From Lithospermum erythrorhizon (taxonomy: Eukaryota; Streptophyta; Magnoliopsida; Boraginales; Boraginaceae), in assembly GCA_019722365.1 (NCBI GenBank), contig JADFUC010001734.1, positions 1 through 64,000 on the forward strand: a DNA stretch of 64,000 nucleotides, given 5' to 3'. The first letter of the stretch is position 1, and the number at the start of each line of letters is the position of its first letter. Of this stretch, positions 24,521 through 34,603 are shown piece after piece. The notes beneath the pieces were generated by a model, which made no database searches, was not told the origin of the DNA, and saw nothing but the letters and a program-made list of their open reading frames with translations. A program made the position numbers and the translations under genes.

Positions 24521-25000
24521 TGATATATAAAAGTGGGCGTCTGTTTTGGGCCGAGGGTCAATAGGCATAAGCCCACAATTTCAAGTCCTTTCACGAGATG
24601 AGGCATGTTATAATCCTAGGAGAGACGAGGAGGTCTGTAATGACTCACCGGTACCCTCCCTATAAATGTCCCGATGGTACAATCGAGGGGCGAATGATTC
24701 TGATCCATAGTATCTTTTCCATGCATTTGTCTTTATACTCCGCCGCCTTCTTGACTTGATCGTCGGGTGTTTGCTGACCACCCGTGGTCTGCTTTCAGTC
24801 CGACTGACGGCGGACCTCGGAGCCAGTGGAGGACATGCAAGCGTCTCCCCGATTCAGCCCAAGAAGAAAGGTGTGGTGGGGAATCAATTCCCCGAGAAGA
24901 GACAATTTCGACCCGATTGACCCGAGTTGAGAGAGTCGGTCGATTTGGAGGTCGGTTGAATCTCGTCCGTTGGCAGTCAAATAGTGAAATAAATTGTACA
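24521..25000 (+). repeat. Tat-lineage element, 5' LTR
   Basis: The 480-bp LTR starts TGATATATAAAAG and ends TTGTACA. It matches 33116-33619 throughout, with GGTCAATAGGCATAAGCC (24548), CATAATCCTAGGAG-type (24608), TCTTTATACTCC (24729), CACCCGTG (24780) and CAATTTCGACCCGATTGACC (24903). The five bases before it, ATGTG (24516-24520), recur directly after the 3' LTR (33620-33624). The short LTR on a roughly 9 kb element, and the pol motifs, fit the Tat lineage of Ty3/gypsy. Confidence 0.85.
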
Positions 25001-26130
25001 GAAAAAGTGAAACCGTGCGTAGGGATCGATCACGGGAAGTGGTGAAAACATAAGCATGTCGGTTCACGAGTCAAGTCACCATCCCTATCGGCCACGTCTT
25101 ATCAGCCAGGCGGCCGCGGAATGATATCCACGAGGATATTGAAGCGGTAACTCTAAAGGCAGATCGCCGAACAACTTAATAGAGAGCGGGAAAGGGCCGA
25201 TTCGGTCGTCCAGGCATAAACCAACATGAGGCAGATGATCTTGTTCAGAAAGCGGTGAGGGTATAAGGAGAACTCGGGACAATCATGAGGCTTCAAGCCT
25301 TGAAACCATCGCGGTGCATACCGTGTGAACCCCGCGCAATCGAGGTTACAACAAAGAATTAGGACATTAAGCAAATGATGAAGGCCTTCATGCGGCCGTT
25401 ACCGAGAAAAGAGAATGTAAGACAAATGCCCGCTACGGATCGACTTTGGTGATCCGTTACAACAAAGTTTCCACAGTCCCTTGATTGCAGTTTAATGGTA
25501 GTGGGGACGTCAAACATTTACAAAGTTTTGGCAAAATGACCATAACGTCAAACAATCCGGAGTATATTTCACGCTAAAGCATTTCCGATAACTGCATCCG
25601 GCCAGGCTTTGGATTGGTACATGGCTTCACGCTCTTAACTTCTATCGTCACATTACCCGGCCAAGCGGCGGATGCGTTCTTAGCAAAGTTTGGATACGCT
25701 ATCTGAAGCACGGAGATGGGCCTTGATGGATATTCGGCAAGGGCCTAATGAAAATGAAGGGTATCATGGCGGTATAATGATATCCTTTCACCCAATTCGG
25801 AAGTCAACAATAAGGTATAATAAGAGGATACTTGAAGAGTATACAAGTAGACAACTTACTCGTAGCCGGCGACATAGCGCTTACGCCGCGCCACAAGTAA
25901 ACCAGGCGCCGATGTGCGAGACTTCATGGTCGGATATACAATCTCGGGAGAGGACCAGCGAGGAGGGTGATTCGCGTAATTCGGGGAAGGAATTCTGCAC
26001 TTAAGAGAAGATCGATATACGCAATTAACCGGGCATCGTCGGTAAAGCGAACCGGTTATTTTCACGAGCAGAAGAGTTAATAGGAATTGAATTCGCGTGA
26101 TGACCGCTTTGGTCATAGCCCCAATTATTA
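25001..26130 (+). pseudogene. Tat-lineage element, gag
   Basis: Between the 5' LTR and protease. Readable pieces are an AKAFPITASGQALDWY segment (25575-25620), matching the KAFPLTLSGAAQDWY block of Tat gag, then LRDIRQGPNEN-like text (25728-25760, read MDIRQGPNENEGYHG). A following basic stretch is open for about 100 codons (25690-26004). Several shifts interrupt it. The leader (25001-25370) shows no clear PBS. Confidence 0.7.
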
Positions 26131-26940
26131 CAAGACTGCATTGGTCGGCGGATCTTTGTGGTAGACACGGGAGCTCGGTGGATATCTTGTACATCTTCAC
26201 TTTTGATAAAGTTACAACTCTCAGAAATATTATTCAACCTCTGTCAGCAGGCCGGTTTGCCGAGGCCACTCCATAAGGGCAATGGGCATAGCGTCGTTGG
26301 ATTTGTGATGGGGCGGGAGTAAAAACTATCACGATCGGGACACAATTCACGATCGTAGATATCCAAGACCGATCATATAACGGCCTTATAGGTGCGTCGT
26401 ACTAACCGCTATAAAGGCTATAGTTTCTCAGTGTCTAGGTGAAGTTCCCGACCCAGGCGTAGGACAGATGTCGAGGAGGGGATCAGCAAAAAAGCAGAAG
26501 GTGTTGCAGCCTCGGTACCTCCCGGTAAATAGGAAGCCTAAGGGGTCCCAGTAGCCAGTTGGAAAATCATATGGAGATTAGTCGGTCAAGGAGGAGGAAG
26601 ATAACCATTGAGAAAGGGGAAGGTGCAGAAAGTGCTATGCCTTGAGGAGATTATAATTATCCACTTTCAAAGAAGGAAATGTGGAAACGGACCTTGGGTG
26701 GGATCGAGATTAGGACAAGAGCATCAAAGCAAGTTGGTGGCATTAATAGAGTTCGAAGATATTTTTTGCGTGGGGACACGAGGATATGCCGAGGTAGATC
26801 AGCCTTCATTCCCGGAGAGTGCAAGCTCTGCATAGCCTTGGCCCAGGAGCCATCTGAGAATTACAATTTCCCGAATGGGTGGCAAAAGCGTGTATTGGTC
26901 AAACTGGAAGAGTAGGCGTACACGGACCGCAGTTGAATAA
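26131..26940 (+). pseudogene. Tat-lineage element, protease region
   Basis: 26155-26200 reads FVVDTGSS with a one-base shift before DILY, the aspartic protease active site (D-T-G). Downstream, GTITIGTQFTIVDIQDRSYNGLIG-type text (26320-26395) and a TAIKAIVSQCLGEVP run (26405-26450) match the flap side and the linker to RT in Tat elements. A GDQQKSRRC piece ends it (26483). 26540-26940 is the linker to RT, without clear motifs. Confidence 0.7.
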
Positions 26941-27560
26941 ACATGCCCCAAAGACCTCACATCCACTCGTACTTAGGCGTTTGGTGACAGGAGTCATGAG
27001 GAGGCCATGAGGTTTTTGACTTTATGGATGCCTCTCGGGGTACCATCGAGATCGATATGGCGCTTGAAGATGACGAAGGATGGTTCTTAGAAGTATGGCT
27101 TGTATTGCTGGCGGGTTATGCCATTAAAACTTGAAAAAATGCTTAGGCTACGTATCGTGAGGATAGTCAATGAAATCTTTACTGGCAGAATTGGGCCGAA
27201 ATATGGAATATATGTTGATGATATGTTGGTGAAATAGGGTGAAGCGAGACATAAAATCTTAGGGAAACCTTTAACCCGGCTTAAGGAAAGCGGGTTATTA
27301 GACGAGAAGTGCTCTTTGGCGTGGTCTCCGGGAAATTCTTAGGTTATATGATCGGTGCACGAGGATTGAGCCGAATCGGACAAGATAAAGTGCTTATGGA
27401 TGTCACGGCCTCCGAGAGCTATAAAGGATTACGGCGGCCGGATGTCGGCGCGTTAAATGAGTTTATAGCCAGTCGAGGTAGAAAAACCTACCCTTCTTCA
27501 AGAGTTTGGCGAATTTGAAAGAAGAGTTTACACAGGACCATGAGGTCTAGAGGCGTTTGA
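26941..27560 (+). pseudogene. Tat-lineage element, reverse transcriptase
   Basis: The catalytic block reads GRNMEYMLMICW in one frame and, after a one-base shift, EVYVDDMLVK (27197-27238), the characteristic YVDDMLVK of Tat elements. Before it is a SGYHRDRYGA-like GYHQI region (27037-27060). After it are SFGVVSGKFLGYMIGARGL (27311-27370), a DKV..VM run, and an ALNEFIASRG stretch (27450-27480) followed by LPFFK (27489-27505 after a shift). The pieces occur in different frames. Confidence 0.8.
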
Positions 27561-28500
27561 AAGGCGAAGGAATATTTGGAGTTTCAGCTGCTATCTGTAC
27601 AGAACAGGAGAAGCGATTCTGTTGTATGTGGCTATTCGGATATCGCGGTTACTTTGAGTATTAGTAAAGGAGATAGACCCGGCAACAAAGGCCTACTCGT
27701 TAGCCATGTCATAGGGATCTTTGAGGAGGTACCGATTATAGACAAATTTGCATTTCTTGGGTAGTCTCCCGGCAAGAAAGCTTAAGACGTGCCGAGGTCC
27801 CTTGATCCAGATCATAACGGATCAACCTTTGGGCAGTCTTGACTAGTCGCTTGTACGGCCGTTTAACCACAGGCTTCTCGAGGTTAAGTGCGTTCGAGAT
27901 ATCATACGTACTAGGACCTGACATGAAGGCTCAAGCATTAGCGATTTTTTGTGATCGGTGTGCAATTTCGAGATTTCCGTTCTTGGGGACCCATTTCGGT
28001 AGAAGAGGTGGCCTCCCCGGCTGGGCCTTCTATTTGTGGATGGCGCCCGTATTGAGCAAGTGGAGGCATTTGGGTAATCATATTAGGACCCAAAAGGAAA
28101 CTCTGAATATGCCCGGTGGTTTAGCTTTCCCTTGTTAATAACGAGGCGAATCTGGCCATGATTCGGGGTTACGGCTGAAGCAAAAGGTCTATGGGGGTTG
28201 AGAAAGATTGCTAGTTAAGGCTAGGACTCAAAGCGGTCATCGACCAAATTAAAGAGAACTGCTTGAGTGAGAGTGACACATTGAGAGAGATACCATGCGG
28301 CGGTGCAGTTACTCATGAGTTCGAGGAGGATCTTTTTTAATCATATTCTGAAGCGGAGGCTTGAGAAGGCAGACCATTTGTCTAGGCTTGCAACCACCTA
28401 TTATGACGAGCTGCCTACAGGGATATGCGTAGAAGTCTGCGACCAACCAGCTTATCTTGAAGAGAATATTTCGCGGGTCGAGTGTGACACCAAGGAAGAC
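27561..28500 (+). pseudogene. Tat-lineage element, RNase H
   Basis: 27820-27925 gives TDQPLGQS then LYGRLTTGFSRLSAFEISYVLGPDMKAQALA, the strand that follows the tether in Tat RNase H (usual form GRLVKWAIELSEFDISYEPR..IKAQALADF). 28028-28100 gives an LYLWMAPVLSKW run that becomes the LYVDGA.S..GSGAG block in the next frame, followed by a VIILGPKRK-like piece. EKADHLSRLAT at 28356-28388 is the usual hinge before integrase. Confidence 0.75.
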
Positions 28501-29665
28501 TGGCGGACACCCCTAATTTCCTATCTCCACGAAGGAAAATTGCCTGAGGATAGGATTCGAATCGGGATCGAGAACCGCGACCTTAAATATCAATTGTACT
28601 TGGGGAATTATACCGGAAGTCTTGGGATGGCCCTTTGCTAACACATTAGCTACGGAGATATTCCCAGTGTTAGGTGAAATACATGAGCGATGGTGTGGGA
28701 GCCACATTGGGCTAGGTCACGGCCATCGAGACCTTGTTGGATATTCTTGGCCCGCTAGTGAAAGATGCCACTATCAAGTGTGGCGGCTTGTGGGAGGATG
28801 GGAGAGCACTGATCACCTACCTCTGCCCTCACCGGTAGTGAGCCCGTTCCTTTTGCCATGTAGGTGACTTGGTAGGAAAATTACCCAAAGCCGGAAAGGG
28901 GAGGGTAACTTGCCATTGTGGCGATAGACTACTAAGCCGCTCCACTTAAGAAGGACTAGAATTGAGGAGGTTTAATGCGGTTTTATGGAAAAATATACGA
29001 CTCGGTTTAGTATTCCCCAAAATCTTGGTATCGGATAATGGTACTGGTTTGAAGGCGGGTTCGGCAGGACTGCAGTTTAGGTTGAACACGGCTTCGCCCC
29101 GATCTATTACCCAGGTCTAATATGAGCAAGTGGGAGTCATAGATGAATCATATTTAAGGGTGTTAAGAAAACTATAATACAAGCGGACGGGGAAGGGGTG
29201 ATTGAGGAATTGCAGAGCGGTTTGTAATTAGATTAAAGTCTTTGGTTGTCCGGAAGCCAGGCTCCTTTTAGCACAGTATATATGATACCGAGCGGTTTGC
29301 GATAAAGACGGTTGCACCTACGGAGAGCCAAGAGTTAAAGTTGACGAAAAATTTAATGATTAGAGGATGAGAGAACCTTTCGACTTCATAGAAAGAAGCG
29401 AAGAGCGAGGCTTTTCACGGGATTCTCAAGTACAAACAGCTTATGGCGGGGCAGCGTACAACCGGCCAGTTAAAATGTCGCCAATTCCGTATTGGGGATC
29501 ACGGTGTTACTGACTGATCGGCCGAGTCGGCCAGGAGCAGGGAAAACTAAGCCCCAAATGGGAAGGACCGTATCGAGTGAAGAAGGTCGTGGGGGCGAGT
29601 ACATATGAACTTGAGGACTTGGATGGGAAAGTAGTCAGCGGACTGTGACTTCTAAGCTATGCCGT
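28501..29665 (+). pseudogene. Tat-lineage element, integrase and polyprotein end
   Basis: The integrase zinc finger region is visible as GELYRKSWDGPLL (28605-28640) and EIHERWCGSHIG (28678-28713). A VSDNGT piece at 29031-29046 is the catalytic core aspartate block (SDNGTQF in relatives). 29245-29330 gives a TTKSFGCPEARLLLAQYI-like stretch that becomes YGTERF/AIKTVAPTES. The C-terminus reads GKLSPKWEGPYRVKKVVGASTYELEDLDGK (29545-29632), a typical Tat ending. Frameshifts are numerous. Confidence 0.8.
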
Positions 29666-32600
29666 TGCATGTAATCAGGATAGGACTATGTATGCCCCAA
29701 GAGTGAGTCATTCTCTTTTTTGAATAATTTAATAAAAGAAACTTCTTTTCTTCTTTTCATGTCACTGGTGAAACTACGTAGGCAGCTACGGCTTTGGGCG
29801 TATGTTGAACCCCAGTATAATTCGGACCATAGACGGAATGAAATTAAACAAATCGGTCATAAAAAACAAGGAGCCCCGTCAATGCTAACAAAAGCAATGG
29901 GAACAAGTAAAAGCCCTTGTGCGCCCTGGCGAGTGCTCTTAAATGACATGTAGGTTGCCGGCCTCGGGCCGCAAAATACCTATCTTGAGTTTAACAAAAA
30001 AAGCGCACTCAGCTAGGATAAAGCCAGCTTTTTTACTAAGCCGAGGTCACTGCGATAAGTAATGCTAAAATGAAAAACAAGTACAGAGTTGATCACGATT
30101 CCCTTAATAGGAGACAAATTACAATACGGTCAAGAAGGCCTATTACAACTTAGAAAGGTACAAAATGGAAAATACAAAGTCCTAAGATACACGGTGGGTT
30201 ATCCTCAGGAAAGGCTCTCGTCATCTTCACCAAATGCAGGTCGGCCGGGGCTTCAGTTACAGAAATAAACCAATCCGCGTATACTCTTTGATAAAATCTT
30301 TATAGTTTGTCTACAATGAGCGGGTTACGTCATGTCCGGGCAAAAAGCGGCACAAGCGATGCAGCGCGTCACTTTTGACCCTCATTCTGATCTTGACTGG
30401 TACTTTCGCGGATGGCCTCGCCGCGTACGGTGGCAGGCCTCCCTCTATTTGGATTAGTGCGGCCTCTTCCACCTCCTTTAGTTTTTAGAGCCTCGTCGAT
30501 AACTTAGCGATGCTCTAGGACTCTGTTTGGGCCACTATTCTTTGCTCATGGTATTCCCACCTCTAGTATTTGTTAAATGATCGTATCACTTTCATATCTG
30601 AATATCGCGATCTGGGCCTCCCTCTTCTCCGCTTCTGATTGCGGGGCCGCGCTTTGTTGCTCATTTTGCTCACAGAAGACCTTTGTTCTTCACGAGACCT
30701 CTATAACTTGTCAGTGGAAGGTGCTCTCCAAAGCCTTCGACTTTGGTGGCCAAGGGAATAGCTAGCCCAGGTGATCCTCAAGCCGTCCAAAATCCTTCGC
30801 CCCGGTAGGGAGAAAGGGAGACTTAGGTCAGGAGATATTCCGCGGAGGGAGTAGCTTGAACTCGCCTCTTTGGGGAAGTGAGGTAGAAGAGTCGGGGCGC
30901 CCGGCTGGGAGAGGGGTGGGATACGGGGAAGGGGTAGCGGGTAGCGGAGGATCGGGAAGGCGGATCTTCCGAGATGGTTACTGTCTCGATCCTCTTGGGC
31001 CGACGGGCAGCATGCTTCTTGCGGGCCCCAAATACCCTAGGCCTCTCGTCGTCCGGACACGGCCTCTTTCACTTTGCGTGAAGCGGAGGAGGTGGCGAGA
31101 CCTTCTTCTCGCTTCACCTTCACGGAATGTGAAAGGGACATCTCGGGGCTCCAGCAACCCTCGGCCCTTTCGAAGGATATCGTCATAGAAGAGAAAGAAA
31201 AATAGTAAATGCAGGGTGAAGCGATTAAAGAAACATATGTAATAAACATGTGTATCTTGTTACATACCCAGCCAAAAGAGACCCGAGGAGGTATCATATT
31301 CTTTGGGCAGGGGCGATACCCACTTGAATAAAGACACCCTCTTGTGGCGAAGAATTTGGTAAAGACAGCGGAACGCCGAATACCCGACAAAGGTCTCAGC
31401 CCCGGGCACGTGTCGAGCAAATGCTTCGGCAAAGGCAGGCGAGTAGCGCCTGCAAAGGACCCGTACCTTAAGGGACCGCTTCATCATATACCGCCTTCAC
31501 GAAACACCCACTTGGAATGCAGTAGTTCCGAGATCTTGTCTATCTTCGGGTGGCAGGTATGACTTGAGAAGGAAGTAAGCCACCCAGTGCGAGAAGTGTG
31601 CAGCAAGCGAAGAATAACTCTGGGAGTTCCTGCTCCGAACTATATTACGGACCACTAGCAGAAGATGGTGATCTACAGCCACCCGCTAAGTGTATACACT
31701 CTGAGCCGGTTTCTGGGCACAGTGATTCTGAGCCATGAAAATCGACAACGTAGGAGAGGGACCTATACATGTGGCTGAGGAATGAGGGACCGCTCGATTG
31801 TCGCCCGAGATTAGGCCGAGGCTCGAAGACCTTATCCCCCTTCTAGCAGGTGCGTCCACAAAGCGAGGAGAATGAAAAATGCGCCTAAAGTTATCACAAA
31901 TCCGGCTAGGGAGAAGGAGCAGTGGGAGTCTTGAAGATGGTAGGCATAGGCGGTGGAAGATGCTTTGGTGTCTCCGTTGGCGGAGGTGGCGGCATGTATC
32001 CACAAGGGCAGGAGGATTGTGGCCAGGGGGCCATGGGTGTTAACAGGGGTGACCCCAGGAGCGAACTTGCTCAGGTTGCTGGGCATGAACCCCGCCCAGA
32101 GCATAAATCTTCTCGACACGCTGAGGAATTTCCGTGTTAGCAAAGGGATCATGGAAGTAATTAAAACTCAAATCGCCCATGGTAATCTCGGTGCCTAGAG
32201 ATAAAAGTCTCTACAAAAGCGAGGATTCGGGGTCCATTACCGCAATGGTAGTCAGCCTTGAAAACTTCGAATGATTTTGGGTTAAAGAACCCGGCCCCAG
32301 CCGTATCTGCGTTGGTAGACAATAACGGGTAAACACAAAGTTTAGCGAAAATCAAAGGGAATCATGGTAAAAATATAAAGGTATTTGGGAAAGAGGAAAA
32401 GGGTTTCGAGCATAAATCGGCGGAATCTCAGCCATTGTTCCTCCTCCCTTCGGATCTAACCGTTTCTGATACCCCGAATACTAAATTAGAATAGGGATAA
32501 ATCTTTCGCCGATGATATTGAATCCCCAAAACCATCCAACACCGTCCTAAAGGTCCCAGATAGACACCGCCCATTCGTCAAAGGCCTTCTCGCCCGGATA

Positions 32601-33115
32601 ACCCCTTGATTGAAGATGGCTTTTTAAAAGTGCCCCAAACCCTTGGCTTTTTCACTTCCTGATAAATCTCTGAGGGTTAGATGCGTACCTTTCATTAAGA
32701 AAGAGAAGATCAAAAATAGAAAGGGAAATCGGGGAGTAAGGAAGTTGAAGATGAGCGATTTGTAGAGGAAGGATAGAGAGAAGATGAATAGGTAAAAGTA
32801 GACAAGAATAAAGTAAAAAGTACAATGAATGACAAAGTCACCTTTTTATAGGACTTATGACCCGATGAGCGGATTCCGTTTCACCGAGGTAGGGGCATGT
32901 GTGTAAAGTAGTTCAGTTCCATAATGAAGGGATCAAACATTTAATAAATAAGTATTGTGATTCAGGCGGTTGTTCCAAGTCAAACCCAGCAGTATATCAA
33001 GACCGCGATATTTAAATCAACACTTTGTGATTCGCGGCGGCGAGTTGATAGATAGTGTGATATTTATGAGATCAAGGATCATTTCTGCCCGTTCCACCAT
33101 TCTTTGAAGGGGCAA
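29666..33115 (-). other. Tat-lineage element, 3.4 kb post-pol region with antisense reading stretches
   Basis: A long non-pol segment lies between the polyprotein end and the 3' LTR. Several Tat-lineage families are known to carry an extra open reading frame here, often antisense to pol. The - strand holds the longer open stretches: 32355-32161 with GAGFFNPKSFEVFKADYHC, 32152-31686 (proline-rich), 31487-31260 with AEAFARHVPGAETFVGYSAF, and 31432-31037. None is complete and I recognise no domain. The + strand stretch 30856-31188 is Gly/Arg-rich and probably a shadow. The assignment as an antisense ORF remnant is inference from position. Confidence 0.4.
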
Positions 33116-33619
33116 TGAAATATATATATAAAAGTCATTGATACATTTGGGCCGGGGGTCAATAGGCATAAGCCAGTGCAAGTCCTTTACTGGATGAAGA
33201 CATATGGCATAATCCTAGGAGGACCGAGAGGATACTATGACAACTACCGGTACCACCATATAAATATCCCCCAGGTAGTACAATCAAGGGAGGCCAAATA
33301 AATTCGGTCCCTTAGTATCTTTTCCGTGTATTTGTCTTTATACTCCCAGCACCACTTGCGGCTTGATAAAATTGGAGTGTTTGCTTGACCACCCGTGATG
33401 CGCACGGAATCCAGTGACGGACCACCAAACCCGGCAGAGGACATCTTAGCCGTCTCCAGGAACCCTTCTACAAAAAAGAAGGTGCGGTCTCGGAGATCAG
33501 CTTCGAAGGACAATTTCGACCCGATTGACCCAAGTTGGAGAGAGTCCGGTCGGTTGGAGGTCAAACTGAATCCTCGTTCATTGACGGTCGAATAGTAGAA
33601 AGTAGAATTGGCAAAACAA
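33116..33619 (+). repeat. Tat-lineage element, 3' LTR
   Basis: This 504-bp LTR begins TGAAATATATATATAAAAG after a purine-rich GAAGGGGCAA tract (33106-33115, likely polypurine tract) and ends CAAAACA. It matches the 5' LTR along its length and is followed by ATGTG (33620-33624), identical to the five bases before the 5' LTR. The pair differs by many small indels. Confidence 0.85.
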
Positions 33620-34385
33620 TGTGCAAAAATCCTCATTTGCTAGCCAATTCATCCTCGCTTTGCCTTTGAGTAACTCCAATTCAGCTCTAAAGAATCTATC
33701 ATAGTCAGCTCTGATATTCTTCTCTTTATTCAAAATATCCTAGCTGATCTCCCCTTTGTAAATCTTCTCGCTAGACTGACCAAAATCTCCTTAAGAGACT
33801 CGCATGCTCAAACGCCAAACCCACCATTGTGTACCCAACTCCACCTTTGTTCTCCTAATCTTTTCCAACAAAATCTCCAACTCACTTCCATCCCCTTGAT
33901 AGTACAGCCTTTTCCATAGCCTGGGGATACCAAGATGGTCACACTTAAAACCATAAGAAGGTATGATCTACTGCGCTCATCCAGTCGAACTGCTTCTGTG
34001 ACTAAGCAAAATATACACAAAGCTACTTGATTAGGCAGTTAAGAGTTTAACATGCAAAGCTGCGGAAACACACTGGCCAAATTCGCATTACAAAGGTATC
34101 ATGCTTCCCTCCTGATAACCTCCGGCCTTCGATTTGCACGCGCCGTGAAAAACAACCATGTAGCGGCTCGGTGACATCAATAAATTCCTAGGCGGTTATT
34201 AAAATCCTCCCATCAAATGCGCTACTCGGTGCCGAACTAGATTGATCAATTCGACTACTTTGCATTAAAGTCCCGGCTAAATGTTAAGGTTAGTTTCAAA
34301 TCACAGCTGATCCGCGAAAGACTTCCCTGGCTTAGCCACCGCCCAGCATGCGATTGACACCATAAAATTAGGACAAATAAAAAGA
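33620..34385 (-). pseudogene. LINE 1, 5' part (endonuclease to RT linker)
   Basis: On the - strand, 33720-33640 reads a RADYDRFFRAELELLKGKARMNWLANEDF run, the block that precedes RT in plant L1 elements (usually LLKQKSRVQWLKEGD). Farther upstream, near 34290, an SRDFNAK-like piece resembles the LGDFN strand of the endonuclease domain, with weaker support. Joining 33625 to 24515 without the Tat element restores a continuous LINE text across the ATGTG site. The middle part contains stops. Confidence 0.75.
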
Positions 34386-34389
34386 GGCG

Positions 34390-34603
34390 AGTCCTATTTT
34401 ACTAGAAATTACAATTACTATTATTGAATATTTAGGTTTAGTAATTTCATTTAACTGAACTAGTAAATGAATTGTTAAAACAATTGTCGCAACGGGCATA
34501 ATTATTGAAACCAATATTCATTGATTTCAACCTTTCAACATACTTTACCACGATTACTTTAAAATTCCTTATCACGTCTAGTCATGGAATATACTAGAAA
34601 GTG
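34390..34603 (-). repeat. Copia LTR, copy 3, left half
   Basis: Similar to 14720-14945 of copy 1 (GAGTCCTATTTTACTAG, AATTACAATTACTA, AATTGTTAAAACAATTG-type, TTGATTTCAA, then CTAGTCAT). It stops exactly where gypsy element D begins, and its continuation is found after D at 43175. Confidence 0.7.

Noticed and set aside
30856..31188. + strand open stretch of 110 codons, Gly/Arg-rich
   Set aside because: It overlaps better - strand candidates in the Tat post-pol region and has no motif; likely a composition shadow.
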